From NCBI GenBank assembly GCA_949318235.1, contig OX439127.1, positions 5,228,932-5,292,931 on the forward strand: a stretch of 64,000 nucleotides of DNA, in the 5' to 3' direction. Under the pieces are notes generated by a model. The model saw nothing but the letters and a program-made list of their open reading frames with translations. It was not told where the DNA came from and did not search any database. The stretch comes from Ecdyonurus torrentis. Taxonomy: Eukaryota; Arthropoda; Insecta; Ephemeroptera; Heptageniidae. Numbering within the stretch: position 1 is the stretch's first letter; every line of letters starts with the position of its first letter. The position numbers and the translations under genes were made by a program. Below are positions 36,341 through 48,515 of this stretch, piece by piece.

Positions 36341-37222
36341 GGCATCTAAAAAAAATGACGACACAGCGCAAGGATGTGCAATTGGTCTATATGAGACAGT
36401 GAATGCAATGTGAGTGCATTGCAAAGTTCGCTGTACACAAATAGTCAAATGTTACTCTGTTTTACTTTTAAAGTTCTGTATCTTATTGTATGTAATTATT
36501 AGTGTTACTGTTCTGTGAAAAGAAAAGCATTCTTAAAATACATATTACAAATTTTCCGTAGGTTGTAAAGTATATGCAATTTTTACTAATATGTAAAAAT
36601 TTTAATAAATAAAAATATTTAATTTTAAAAATGGGGAAAAGAAGATATCCTTTAAATAAATAAGCACCTAAATCTATAGTCGACAATGGAATAAATATCA
36701 ATTTTTATGATAGTGGGTAAAATAAAAACACAATAAAAAAACAAAAAAAAATGTCTCACACAAATCACACATAAAAGTACTTAAGAAATCGTAATAAATC
36801 TATCTATATTTTATTTATTTTATTATTATTTCTTTTTACCAAATTTGTTTGCTATATTTATAGGATCTTAGAAGATGAGACAAATCCGATTGAAACTAAT
36901 TTTTTTCATGCTTAAAATTTGATTTATATATATTTTCAAATATAAAACAAAATTTTGTAATTGTATATTTACTTATTTTAATAAATAAATGATCGTCTTC
37001 GTTGAAAAAAAAAAGGATTAGGAAAAAATACAAATTTTTAAAAGTGCGAGGTTGAACCCTGACAATATGTCTAGTCCACTCTTACAATTAACTTTAAACA
37101 AAAAAACACATTAAATTTTTGATTATGTACAAAATTATAATAAGAGTGTCAAAATAATACTATTAAGCAAGAAAAAACCATGTTTATATAGTATTAAAAT
37201 ATTATATAGATTTATAATGTTT
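36341..37222. other. AT-rich sequence, no feature seen
   Basis: No gene, RNA or repeat recognised. A 72-codon antisense frame is AT-driven. Confidence 0.4.
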
Positions 37223-37422
37223 ATATCGATGCTTACCCGTCGAAGTGAACGTACTACACTTTACAAATTTGGTGAAAAATGAACGATCTGCATTTGGCGC
37301 TTCTACGCGTTTTAACATGAGAACTAGATGGGGTAACTTGGAATTTGTAAAGTGTAGAACGTTCATTTTTCCCCAAATTTGTAAAGTGTAGTACGCTCAC
37401 TTCGACGGGTAAGCATCGATAT
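37223..37422. repeat. ATCGAT-ended hairpin element, copy 3
   Basis: 62-nt arms (37223-37285 and 37360-37422) differ at only a couple of positions: ATATCGATGCTTACCCGTCG, then AAGTGAACGTACTACACTTT, then ACAAATTTGGTGAAAAATG. The loop repeats GGAATTTGTAAAGTGTAGAA, an extra copy of the arm motif. 200 bp. Confidence 0.9.
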
Positions 37423-37708
37423 ATTTGTTGTTAATTTGTTGTTCCTAAATTGTTGATATTTGTGTTCCCAGGAATGATGCTGCGGTGGACTGCCAGATTT
37501 CAAGGAGATGCTCGTGGTTAAATAATATCTCGTGGAACGTTCATCAAGATTTAATAACACTTTGTTTATTTGAAATCAAAATTTAAATAAGGATTTTTTT
37601 AAATAAAGTTTATATTCTTTTCTTGTAAATAATTAATATCAAAAGAAAGTTTAGAGGTTACAACACTGTTTCTTCAATGTTAGATAATGTGAAGATTTGT
37701 ACATAAAC
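37423..37708. other. Sequence without recognised feature
   Basis: The 65-codon antisense frame overlapping the hairpin is not considered a gene. Confidence 0.4.
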
Positions 37709-37905
37709 TCACTTATGATGACCCAAAGCCCTTCTGTAGCCCCGCACACTTGTGATCATCCTTGCGAGATATATAACTCAAATTGTTATTTTTAGTTTAA
37801 AGTACGGCTTTACTATAGAAAATGTAGCAGGTTTCATATCTCGCAAGATGAGCACAAGTTTGTACCATGGGGCTAAGGAAGGGCTTTAGGTTATCATATT
37901 TAAGT
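37709..37905. mobile_element. Foldback MITE
   Basis: CTTATGATGACCCAAAGCCC on the left pairs with GGGCTTTAGGTTATCATATT on the right. Inside, TGTAGCCCC pairs with GGGGCTAAGG, and CTTGCGAGATAT with ATATCTCGCAAG. About 195 bp, single copy here. Confidence 0.7.
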
Positions 37906-38714
37906 AATTGAAAACTTCACCTTATCACCTAATATTTCAAAAATCATGTTGTGAAAACTAATTTCCTCTTTATTGGTAAAAGATATGAAGTTTTTAAACT
38001 TTTAATAGATTTAATATTTGTGCCTACAAATTGCATAATTAAAATAGCTTATTTCTATCATAAAACACCTAGTTTTAAAATTACAGTATAATTTTAAATA
38101 ATTTTGATCTACGTTCCATACTTAATTCAAAAGGAATTATTCAATTTTTATTATTGTAAATCAAAGGTGACAATAAATATATGAAATTTGTGAATTATAA
38201 AGTGAGATAAAAAGAAAAAATGATTACAATTTCAAAATTGTACGTGATTTTACTTAAATATTTGAAAAAAGATGCAAGCATTATTACGAAAATATATACT
38301 GAAAACAGTAAAATATAAACTTATATTTATGATACAAAGGTAAAATTGTAAATTATAAATAATTTAATTTTCACTTTTTGCATCTTTCATATTAAAATTA
38401 AACAAAATTAGAAAAAAAAAGTATATTGTCACATAAAAAAGTAATACAAAAGTAAAGCATAGACCTGTCTGTGTTTTATACATATATTATATCAATATAA
38501 ATGTAAATTGAATAATCTATTAATTTTGTAGAATAAAAACTTGCTAATAATTCCTTGCTGAAATAGAACATATTATTTAACCACGACGTCTTCAGTAAAT
38601 CTACTTCAAGGCCTGCAAGAGTCTGTGACATCAACTTTATCTTCGTATCATTTGTGTATCATTGTACAACACTTGGGGCTTCCACGCTGAAATGTAACTT
38701 TATATTGACATATG
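37906..38714. other. AT-rich sequence, no feature seen
   Basis: Nothing recognised apart from AT-rich frames. Confidence 0.4.
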
Positions 38715-38722
38715 GTAATAAC

Positions 38723-39434
38723 TAGGGACCGGATCTCCAGTTTGATCAGTTTTTGAAATATGCATGCTAGGTCATAACTGAGTTCAGATGTCCACGAATC
38801 ATAAAGTTTTATTGCCAAAAATGCAAAAAAGTTTGAACTGAAAAAAACTGTTTTTGAAATTTGTAAACTGGGTCAGTTATTTTAAGTTTTTGTCAGTTTT
38901 TACCAGTTTTTCTCAGTTTTGGAAACTGAAAATAGACTTTTACCATACAAAAACTTAAAATAGCGTGCTAAAAAAAAAAAAAAAAAAAAAAGGAAGAAAG
39001 TTTGAAAGAAATAAAGAAAAAAAAATAAAAAGAGAGAGAGAGAGTATAATATACTTTGAAATAATGATTATTTATGCATATCTCAAAACTATCTAAATTC
39101 AACTGAACACTAATAAAAAAAATGTTTAAAAGAAGTTCAAAAATACAAGAACAGCTTTCCTTGATACTGGCTGGTAAAGTGCATCAGATAATAATTTAAC
39201 AATTTTTTATTTTTATTATTATTTTTTTTTTCATAAAAATTATAAATTTTATGCTTCTTTATCGATAAATTTTTGTTTCTAAGTTAAAAATTATCAAAAC
39301 TGAATTTCACTGTTTTTGTATAATTCAACTGAAAGTGAACTGATTTTGCTGTTTTTGTAAACTGATTATGCAAAAAAACTGGACTGAATTCAGTACTGAA
39401 AATGCACATTTTCAGAACTGAAAATCCGGTCCCC
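38723..39434. mobile_element. Non-autonomous hAT element with 8-bp target duplication
   Basis: GTAATAAC at 38715-38722 and again at 39435-39442 is an exact 8-bp duplication, the hallmark of hAT insertion. Terminal inverted repeats are GGGACCGGAT and ATCCGGTCCC, with a one-base irregularity at the very ends. Subterminal regions are packed with CAGTTTT and AACTGA words, as hAT transposase-binding repeats often are. 712 bp with no transposase frame. Confidence 0.88.
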
Positions 39435-39496
39435 GTAATAACATGTATTATAGACATAGTCAACTAAAATATACATAATGATTGCATTGACTGCCT

Positions 39497-39710
39497 ATAT
39501 CGATCTTCTCGCGTCAAGATGAAGCTACTGCATTTCACAAATTTCAGAATAATGAACTATCTACACTTTACTAACTTCCGGCTACCTGGAGCTTCACCTA
39601 CCTGTTTTATATAGCAGAAGCTTCAGATAGCAGTGACTTTGTAAAGTTTAGATTGTTCTTATCGTTCATACATTGGAAATTTGTAAAATTAGCTTCAAAT
39701 CTTCATATTT
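39497..39710. repeat. ATCGAT-ended hairpin element, copy 4 (diverged)
   Basis: Starts TATATCGATCTTCTCGCGTC. Arms GATGAAGCTACTGCATTTCA and TTCACAAATTTCAGAAT pair with GGAAATTTGTAAAATTAGCT and TCAAATCTTC. Internal CTACACTTTAC and GTAAAGTTTAG pair. The right outer end has decayed. Confidence 0.6.
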
Positions 39711-39784
39711 TCATTCGTGACGCCATAAAAACCCAAAAAGTCAATACAAACATTTTTTAAGTCAAATGACTGTGTACTATTTAC

Positions 39785-40067
39785 TATAGGGTGCATGCAA
39801 ATGACGTCATATTTAATATAGTTCGACGCCATATTAAAGTAATAAATAACATTACTCAGCATTGGAAAAACTTATGTTTTTTTTTTTTTTTTTTTTTTTT
39901 TGCTTTTTTCTTTAAATTAATTTTTCTCACATAGTAACAACATCAATGTTCTAAAAAATATTGCAAAGTATTTTTAAACTAGGAAAATAAAATATATTTC
40001 AATACGATTAATGTTAATGAGTGCTCCACCATGGCGTCAACTGTAACATTAATGCATATACCCTATA
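39785..40067 (+). mobile_element. Family B MITE, full length
   Basis: Ends TATAGGGTGCATGCAAATG and AATGCATATACCCTATA; AATGACGTCATATTTAAT; poly(T) tract at 39877-39901 inside. Confidence 0.88.
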
Positions 40068-40389
40068 GTGTTCGTATTGGAATGTTAAAATTGTTAACAT
40101 ATTACCTCAATCATGTATCATTGTATTTTGTATGAAATGACTTTTTTAATTTTAAATTGTTTAAATTTTGTTCTAATCAAAGGTACAACAATATAATAAT
40201 CTGAAAGGGGACTAAATTTTTGTTTAATTATTCCAATGAAGTTAAATTTTAATTTTTACCATTATATGATGAAAAAAATCTTATTGAAGTTTAAAAAAAA
40301 AATGCAGAATAGAAAAAAATTCATGAAAAAAAAAATAAAAAAATAAATAAATAAATGGGCAAGGGGAAGAATGTCTTATAATGATTTTG
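40068..40389. other. AT-rich sequence, no feature seen
   Basis: Nothing recognised. Confidence 0.4.
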
Positions 40390-40738
40390 TTACAACCATA
40401 GACCACATAAAACAACAAGTGCTTTTTAATACATAAACACGAAATAATATTTTTTTAAACTGTGTACAATTTTTACCAGAATGTTAATATAGCCCTACGA
40501 TCCGAGTGAGCGTGAAAAAACTGTAAAGTATGCAATTTGCGTGAAAATTCATGTTTCTGCCGTCAGAAACATGCAACAATTACTATGAAAGTGTTGTGCA
40601 GGTTGCATAAATCGAAATTTCTGATCACTGCTACGGAGATACAGTTGGGTTTTGAGACAAACTAAAGTTATTTATGTAAGTCACATCAAGTGTTGTGTAA
40701 TATAAATGCTTATGTTTTTATCTGGTCTATTCCTTTAA
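40390..40738 (+). mobile_element. Family A MITE, full length, left TTAA decayed
   Basis: Left TTACAACCATAGACCACAT, right CTGGTCTATTCCTTTAA. Core reads GCCGTCAGAAAC. Confidence 0.88.
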
Positions 40739-41096
40739 TTATATATTATTTTTATTATACATTACTTGCAACAAAAAATATTAAACAAGTTACTATATTA
40801 AATGTAAATAATAGATAATTTACTGCCTACAATGTTATTTAAATGTCTTTGAATTTTAGTTCTTGTAGTTTGTCATAATTTCATTCATAAGCGTCGTTTT
40901 TTCTTCCATTTTTTTTAAATTAGAAAGTAAATATAAAAAAAGGCAATTGTTATCTTACTAAAATGTTTTCATTATTGTCCACTATACTGTTTAATATATA
41001 TGTTGTTATTTGTTGATGCATAAAATTTGTGTTGCACGTTCAAGTCAATAATTTTAGCCCAATATAACCTTTTTAACTGTATAATATAGGGTATAA
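40739..41096. other. AT-rich sequence, no feature seen
   Basis: Nothing recognised; TATAGGGTATAA just before 41097 duplicates part of the adjoining family B end. Confidence 0.4.
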
Positions 41097-41720
41097 TATA
41101 GGGTGTATGTTCATGACGTCAAATTAAGTGCATTTGGACGCCATACTGTAGTAAAGAATGACATAGATGAACATAGGACAAACTTCGTTTAAGGCAACTT
41201 TCTTTGGGAAATCAGCAATTTATTTTCTTACATATTTGAAATATTAAAGGCATAGAAAACATGAAACAACATGTTCTTTAACACAAAATGTGATCTACAA
41301 AACTGATGCTAATTGTTACCAGAATGTAAATGTAGCCCCACAAGAAAGTGTAAAAAAATTTGTAAAGTATGCAATTTGCGTGAATATTTCTGTTTATGAC
41401 GTCGCAGAAACAGGCAAAAACTAGTATAAAAATGTTGTGCGGGTTGCATAAATCAAAATTTTCTGATCAATGCTACGGTGCTACAGTTGGGTTTTGAGAC
41501 CAATTAATGTTATTTATGTAAGTCCTATCAAATGTTTTGTGATGTAAATGCTAATGTTTTCATGTTGTCTATGCCTTTAATTCAGTCTATGAACAACATC
41601 AATGCTCTCAAAATATTGCATAGAGTTTTAAGCTGGCAACATAAGTTATGTCCTACATCATCTATGTTATTAAGTTTTAAAAAAGGGCATTGATTTTGAA
41701 ATAAATGCATATACCCTATA
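41097..41720 (+). mobile_element. Family B MITE interrupted by a family A MITE
   Basis: 5' part TATAGGGTGTATGTTCATGA through TTACATATTTGAAATAT; 3' part from TTCAGTCTATGAACAACATC to GCATATACCCTATA. The two parts join to a normal family B element when 41244-41580 is removed. The 79-codon antisense frame at its end is spurious. Confidence 0.88.
41244..41580 (+). mobile_element. Family A MITE (AGGCATAGAAAAC variant), nested in family B
   Basis: TTAA at both ends; termini as in the 1613-1957 copy. GACGTCGCAGAAAC instead of GACGTCAGAAAC. Confidence 0.9.
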
Positions 41721-42101
41721 CGTATTATAGAATCATGTTTACATGGGACCATAAGTCTGCAACAAAATAAGAATAAGTAACGGTTTTTATTGGGCGATAT
41801 CAGGCTTTCAATTTTAACCAACTGTTTAAAGTACAGTTAGGCATAATTTTTGTTAATAATAGTTTAATGTAATAAATAAATTTACTGAAATCTTTTTTAT
41901 CAGTGTGATAAGAATTGGCTTTGTTGAGAATATTATTTAAAAAAATTATTTTGATAATGATTTTATACACCGGGTTATGTTATAAAATATGCTTTTAACT
42001 TCTAGTTAAACTTTACTTAACTTTGGTTGTAACAATAAAAAAAAGTAACTACGGTATAACTACTAAGATAGCATTACAAATTTTACATGCACAAATATCT
42101 A
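41721..42101. other. AT-rich sequence, no feature seen
   Basis: Nothing recognised. Confidence 0.4.
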
Positions 42102-42109
42102 ATTAATAT

Positions 42110-42881
42110 TAGAGCTGTAAAAAAACTCGAAAATCCTTTAGACCGAGTTGAAAACTTTTAGACCGGTTTGACTCGAAATCGAGCTAAAAAAAACTCAAAA
42201 ACGAGCCAAAGATTGAAAATCAAGCTAAAACTCGAAAAATTGCGGTTCGGGCTAAAGCTCGAAAACGAGTTTTTCGAGCCCAAATACAAAAGCTCGATTT
42301 TAAAAAAAAAACTTCATATTTCAATGATAATTTCGTAAATTAAGTTACATAAATACCTAATTTTATTTTAAAATGATGTTAAAATATTTAAATTTTGGTA
42401 CGACAATGTGCATTCATTGATATAATGGTATTTTTTTTATGCATTTTGCAATATGCCAACATGAAGTTATGTAGACCAAAGTCCATCTTAATATATTTTT
42501 TTTTTTTATTTTTTTTTAATTTTAGTATTTATTATTATAATTTGCTTTTAAATTAAAAAAATTTGCCTGCACCACAATTAGTATTATTATTAACTGTTGC
42601 TTAAGATTTGTGGATAATGGCATCCTGTAAAAACTCTTTCAGCATCTCGATTATCGCAACAACAAAAAAAAAAAAAAAAAAAAAAAAAAGTTTTTGGACT
42701 TATTTCAACTCAATAGCTTGTGTATTTTGAAGGCTCGTTTACAGTTTCAACTCGAGCTGGCTCGTTTTCGAGCTGAAAACTCGAAAAAGCTCGAAACCCG
42801 GTTCGTTTGGTTTGTCTAAACCGAATACTCGAAAATATAGGACCGAGTACGAGTTCAGCTCGGTTTAAATTTACAGCTCTA
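42110..42881. mobile_element. Non-autonomous hAT element with 8-bp target duplication
   Basis: ATTAATAT at 42102-42109 and 42882-42889 is an exact 8-bp duplication. Terminal repeats TAGAGCTGTAAA and TTTACAGCTCTA are perfect over 12 bp. Both subterminal regions (42125-42310 and 42735-42870) are filled with CTCGAAAA, CGAGCT and AGACCG words. Length 772 bp, no transposase. Confidence 0.92.
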
Positions 42882-42959
42882 ATTAATATAATTATGCTAG
42901 CTCAATGAATCAACATTTATACACAAAAATATATAATGTATAAGCTATATTGAATAGTG

Positions 42960-43655
42960 ATTTTACTACAATTTTAGCTCTACAATATACCGTGTGTTCA
43001 ATGTAGCAACATAATGTATGCTATATTGTACAGTGCGTATAATACATAACATAATAGATGAGATGTGCAGCATTATTACTCATCTTATTACAAAAAAAAA
43101 AATTGATATCTACTATATAGCAAGTGTTCAATGTAGCAACATAATATAATGCTATATTGTACAGTGATTATACTACATATCATAATAGTTAACATGTTCA
43201 GCATAATTACTTATGTTATTATAAAATAACAACATTTGTGCTCTACAATATAGCAAGTGTTCAATGTAGCAACATAATGTATGCTATATTGTACAGTGAT
43301 TATACTACATAACATAATAGTTAACATGTTCAGCATAATTACTTATGTTATTACAAAATATCAACATTTGTGCTCTACAATAAAGCAAGTGTTCAATGTA
43401 GCAACATAATGTATGCTATACTGTATTGTACAGTGCATATAATACATAACATAATAGACGAGATGTGCAGCATTATTACTTATTATTACAAAAAAAAAAA
43501 AAAAAAAAAAAGTGATCTACTATAGCAAGTGTTCAATGTAGCGACATAATATAATACTATATTGTACAGTGATTATACTACATAACATAATAGTTAACAT
43601 GTTCAGCATAATTACTAATGTTAATACAAAATAACAACACTTGTGCTCTACATTA
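42960..43655. repeat. Five-unit minisatellite, unit about 131 bp
   Basis: GTGTTCAATGTAGCAACATA recurs at 42994, 43124, 43257, 43389 and 43529. Units 1 and 4 share one second half (TAATAGATGAGATGTGCAGC and a poly(A)); units 2, 3 and 5 share another (TAATAGTTAACATGTTCAGC, then AACATTTGTGCTCTACA). The pattern is A-B-B-A-B. Confidence 0.92.
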
Positions 43656-44560
43656 TATTTTAATGCAACATCAATTGCATAATTTAGTTGTTACATGTAC
43701 ATTTCTTTCAATTTGATAAAAAATTGATTGCATGCTTACTCTATTATTAATAATTAGAATTACTTAAATTTGATTCTGTAATTTGTAAATTCTGTAAATT
43801 TACTGTCATTGCAATTCTGATGTAAAATTTACTACAATTTTGTATCTGAATGTTCAGATAATGTTATTCTAAACACACATTGGATCACTTGCAATAAAAT
43901 GTTTTGAATTGTTTCAACATGTATGTAAAACTACTTTTTAAGTAAGAAATGCAATTAGAATATTCAAATATATTTTTAATTGTTATTGCAAGTGGTTCAT
44001 TTTTATAAATATACTATACAATTCAAATTAAGCACGTTATTTGTAACAATAACATTGCAAAATTAGCGTGAGTTTTTGAAGGGTAGAATGTTTTATCACC
44101 AACGTGTCTACTAAAAAAAAAAAAAAAAAAACCAAAATAATAATTTTTTTAAATTTGTTTCAAGATCGTTAAAATAATTTTGAATGCTAAATGCTCATAT
44201 TTTTATTTCAAATTTTAACTTTATTTTACATGTAATTATTTTAAAATACTAAAACTTTGAAAAACTGGATACTTTTTTTCATACATTTTAAAACTATAAT
44301 TTTTGTACTAATTTAAAAATTTTGATTATGTTATACTTAAAGTTTCTTGTCTTTTTTTCTTAACAATTTCACAGCAATCGCAAAAGTAGATAATTTTATT
44401 GTGGTTAATAATTAATGATATCATTATTTTGAACATTTTATATTATTGTTTAGAAATATTTGAAAGCTTTGGAAGTATTTTCATAATATTTTTAGATTGA
44501 TTTATAATACAAAATTGAATTCGTTAAAAAGTATACATATATTGCAAATTTGAGCTATAA
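43656..44560. other. AT-rich sequence, no feature seen
   Basis: Nothing recognised. Confidence 0.4.
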
Positions 44561-44564
44561 ATTG

Positions 44565-44890
44565 AGTCATTTGAGTTGTGAGTCATTTGAGGTGAGTAAA
44601 AGGAATGGTTGCAACACTGGAGGCTCAAAAATTATTTACATGCTCAAATGTTTACTTTCAGTTGAGCTTTAAAATTTGAGAGTTGACATTACAAGTCACT
44701 TCAGGCTCAAATTCTGTCTCGCTTGAATTTTAGGTTTTAAAATATAAATTTCTTTTTATTTGAGCTCTTAAAGATTGAAAATTCTGATTTTGGGGGGCGA
44801 AATTACAAGTCGATCCAGACTAAAATTTTGCCTACTTCTGTCAGTCTGCTCTAATCTTTTATAGTCATTTGAGCTCTCATCTTATGAAAC
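44565..44890. repeat. Scattered GAGCTCAAAT/TCATTTGAG words
   Basis: At least nine variants of CAAATGACTCA, TCATTTGAGCT and AGGCTCAAA in both orientations. A paired TTACAAGTCACTTCAGGCTC and TTACAAGTCGATCCAGACT at 44688/44795 suggests a decayed repeat about 110 bp long. Confidence 0.45.
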
Positions 44891-44909
44891 CTAAGGTAGA
44901 AAAAAAATT

Positions 44910-44964
44910 AGCGTTTTAAGTAATATTTTACCTCAGCCTGGGGTAAAATATTGCTTAAAACGCT
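44910..44964. repeat. Short near-perfect hairpin
   Basis: The arms at 44910-44932 and 44942-44964 pair over 23 nt with a single wobble (AGCGTTTTAAG ... CTTAAAACGCT), loop 9 nt. Confidence 0.85.
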
Positions 44965-44999
44965 CTTCTTTTTCTTCCTTCAATTTATTTAATAACTTT

Positions 45000-45960
45000 T
45001 AATTCAAGCACATAAAAATATCAGCAAGCCTTTGTTAAAACAGAACTTCAGCTGATAAGATCAATAATGTGAAGTTAAAAGTAAAAAGCAAATCATAGGT
45101 AAAAAAAAAAAAAAAAAAAAAAAAGACGTTAAAGAACATTTTTTCATCATCTCAAATATGGTATGATTGGTTATCTAATGAAAATACCAATTTGACTTCC
45201 AATTTATTAATAATGAAAAGAATGCTAATACAAGTCATCTATTTCAATCTTTATAAAAATATTTCCAACTTTTTAACATATTTTTAAAAATAAATAAATT
45301 GTTGATATTTTGAATGCAAATAATTATTTAAAAAATATATTGACAAGCTTATATTTCTTATCAACATAATCAAGACCTGTAATATTTGTAATTTAATCTG
45401 GAAAATATTCAAAAAGTAAAGTAATATTATGATTTTTCTATAAGTATCTTGTTTTATTAAAATTGTTGTATTTCAAAAGTTTGTGTTGCATGTTGCTGTA
45501 TAAAAATATCGCAATAATTTAAATTGTTATAATTTGATAAGTTTGTGTGCCAGCATGTTTTGTATTAATATTGAAAATATGTATTGTTGTTAGTAAAGTA
45601 AATTTATGTGTTCAATAAACCAGTTTTAGTGCAAATTAAAACATTGTTTGCTGTTTTATTTATTATTAATATTTATTCTTTGTTTACCTTTCTATTCATT
45701 ATTTATACAAGTTTTTATAGTTGTATTACAGAAAAAAAATTAAAGAATATAAAAAAAAGTAATCTGAAAGAAAAAATAGCAAAAAAAAATGTAATTTTTA
45801 ATTCTATTATTATTATTTATTCTATTATTATTCTAATATTCTCTATAATTTTTAACTTTATTATAAATAAAATATTGTTTGGTTTTTCTCTTTGGAGGTT
45901 AAAAATACTTTTTAATTATAATTTTGCTATTTATTTAATTTTTATGATATTTTTTAAATA
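45000..45960. other. AT-rich sequence, no gene supported
   Basis: A 177-codon open frame at 45608-46141 translates to Ile/Tyr/Phe/Lys-rich sequence that runs into the (AT)n tract; it looks like a chance frame in AT-rich DNA. Confidence 0.5.
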
Positions 45961-45964
45961 TATG

Positions 45965-46101
<137 letters not shown>

Positions 46102-46400
46102 GCATTTCATATTTAGGACTTCTTACTATATAAGCACTTAGAATATAGAGTTCATAAATTACCAAGTGAAGAAAAAAGCAAAGCTTCTCTTTTTCAAGGT
46201 TTGAGAAATAAAAATCAGTAATAAAAAACTATCAGAGGTAAAAAAAAAAAAAGGAAAATCAAAAAGTTGATTAAGATAAATTTTGGTTTAAAAGTGAAAT
46301 AAATAAAAAAAAAAAAAAAGCTTATAAATACAAAACTTTTTTTTTTTTTTTTTACTTCAAGAAGGAAATGCCACCATCAGCATCTAGATGACAAGCAGTT

Positions 46401-46528
<128 letters not shown>

Positions 46529-46915
46529 AGACTGTAATAATTAAAGTTAAATCTAATAATTAATAATGAAAGTTACTATAACTTGTTGCAGCAAGTATTA
46601 TTGGTAAAAATTGTCTTCAATAATATTTTGCCAACAATTATATATTTAAGTGTTATAAGAGAATACACCACTCTCTCTGTCTCTTTCTCTTCTTCTCTTA
46701 CGGCATTTTTCCACAAATTTCCATCAATGATAAAATATTATTCATTAATTATATTTAAGATGTATTTTTTTTCATAATAATAAACACGTAAAAATTGAGA
46801 AACAATTGTAAGAAAAAATGTAAAATAAATATTTTACGACTTTGTTGAACTAGAATTAGGTTTCACGTTTATGTCTGCACATTGTGGCAAGTTGAACGAG
46901 TGTTTGTATGTTTGG
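46529..46915. other. AT-rich sequence, no feature seen
   Basis: A short CTCTCTCTGTCTCTTTCTC tract at 46671; otherwise nothing recognised. Confidence 0.4.
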
Positions 46916-47241
46916 TATAGGGTGTGTGCGCATGACGTCATTATACTGTAAATACACTTCTATTCCATTATTAAGCAACGAAAAACATTGCTTAGCATAG
47001 GACAAACGAGGGTTTTTGCTATTTTCTTCAGAAAATGAGAATTTTGTAGGTCATTATTATTTTTCTCGCATATTTGATGGAAACCGAATTCAATTTGTTA
47101 ACAGAATCAAATCTCTCCCCCCCCCCCCAAAAAAAAAAACTGTTTAACATTTTTAAACTGGCAATTTTTTTTTGTATTCTGGCCCATGCTATTTAGTACA
47201 CACTTATGGCGATGACTTTAACATGAATGAAACCATGCTAT
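46916..47241 (+). mobile_element. Family B MITE, diverged right end
   Basis: TATAGGGTGTGTGCGCATGA and CATGACGTCATTAT at the left. C12 and A10 runs at 47117-47140. The right end AATGAAACCATGCTA replaces the usual ACCCTATA. Confidence 0.8.
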
Positions 47242-47261
47242 CAGACTCAGACAACGTACGT

Positions 47262-47262
47262 A

Positions 47263-47295
<33 letters not shown>

Positions 47296-47335
47296 GAACA
47301 CACACACACACACACACACAAACACAAACACACGT
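47262..47335. repeat. (CT)n followed by (CA)n
   Basis: CT units 47262-47295, then CA units 47297-47333. Confidence 0.95.
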
Positions 47336-47665
47336 GCAGAGGAGGACATATTGACCATAGGTCATATTTAAAGTGAAGTGGAAATAGTGTAGAGGCCGAT
47401 TGGGCGACATAGTTTTGCTCCGGGGCTCGTCTGCACACATTTACCACGGACCTTGGATGTGGACGTCTTCGGCCAGTACTTCTTCATAATCGGTTACTGT
47501 TCCGCCCAGAAAGACGGAACGGTTTACATCTCGAGGAGGAGCCTCGACTGGTCAAATTGCTAATAGGCAGTGCCGCGACTGAATTACATTCATGTGCATG
47601 TGACCCCACGTCCCACGGCACATGAAAGCGTGGGCCAGTAAAAATCGTTATATCAATCAATCAAT
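47336..47665 (+). mobile_element. GC-rich retroposon-like insertion with (ATCA)n tail
   Basis: A 320-bp stretch of clearly higher GC than its surroundings, ending GTGGGCCAGTAAAAATCG then TTATATCAATCAATCAATCA. A short-repeat tail is typical of the 3' end of SINEs and LINEs. No tRNA-like boxes were recognised and no coding domain is evident. A fragment in reverse may follow the (TTGA)n at 54226-54256. Confidence 0.5.
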
Positions 47666-47688
47666 CACACACACACACACACACACAC
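47666..47688. repeat. (CA)n microsatellite
   Basis: Eleven CA units directly after the (ATCA)n tail. Confidence 0.95.
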
Positions 47689-47975
47689 CACTCCTTTTTT
47701 TTTTATACAAGTTTCCAGCAACAATGCAAGTTAGTAATTAGTAATGAACTTTATGTAAAAAATTATTAATAATATAAACACTTAAAAATTAACAAAAAGG
47801 AAGAAAAGCAAATCCTTAAAAAAAAAAAAAAAAAAAAAAAAAAGATCTTATTTTTATTGGGAAGAAATAAAATTTCAATTTTCAACTCAAAATAAAATAA
47901 TACTTTACGACTTTCTAACTAACTTTAATGAAATGCGACATTATGAAGCAAGGTAAAGTAATTCTCAAGTTAACG

Positions 47976-47977
<2 letters not shown>

Positions 47978-48014
<37 letters not shown>

Positions 48015-48023
48015 TTCTCTCTC
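47978..48023. repeat. (CT)n microsatellite
   Basis: CT units with one CGCTTT interruption. Confidence 0.95.
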
Positions 48024-48130
48024 GCCGCCCTCCGTGCACCTGCAAAAACACGTGACCTCTGCGTGACCTTTGCTAACAAGAAAACTAAGCATCTCACTTT
48101 TTGTTTAGTATATTTTAATATCTGGCGTCG
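48024..48130. promoter_or_regulatory. Repeat next to (CT)n with AGGTCA direct repeat (DR5)
   Basis: TGACCT occurs at 48053-48058 and 48064-48069, that is two AGGTCA half-sites on the minus strand separated by 5 bp, the DR5 layout bound by RAR/RXR-type nuclear receptors. The following TTTGCTAACAAGAAAACTAA and TTTTTGTTTAG are shared with 54.77 kb. Regulatory activity is inferred only from motif. Confidence 0.5.
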
Positions 48131-48231
48131 TGTATCAATAATTTAATTTCTATGTTGAAATTATGTGTAGTAAAAAATAACAAAAACCAAAAGTATTAAA
48201 ATATTTAATATTAAGACAAATAGTTTTAAGG

Positions 48232-48515
48232 TCTATTCTATGCATTCATGTTAAAGTCAATACATTTGCCGATATAAGAAAATAACTTATTTTGCCAGTT
48301 TAAAAACACTGCAATATTTTTGGGAGCATTGATGTTATTAACAGCTTGAATTAGTATCTCAAAAATCTGAGAAAAATAATAAAACCCAAAAATTTACTGA
48401 TTTTTCAGAGACAATAGCCAAAACTGAAGTTTATCCTATGCTGAGCAATGTTATTCAGTATTCCAGTATGGTGTCTAAGTACATAAAATATGACGTCACC
48501 CGCATACACCCTATA
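48232..48515 (-). mobile_element. Family B MITE, full length
   Basis: Right end CCCGCATACACCCTATA; TATGACGTCACCC; left end decayed (TCTATTCTATGCATTC). Confidence 0.85.

Noticed and set aside
42960..43655. CRISPR array or centromeric satellite
   Set aside because: Only five units, no unique spacers and no longer array in the window; a minisatellite explains it.
47204..47447. Overlapping frames with Cys-Val and Arg-Glu repeats
   Set aside because: They are translations of the (CA)n and (CT)n tracts.
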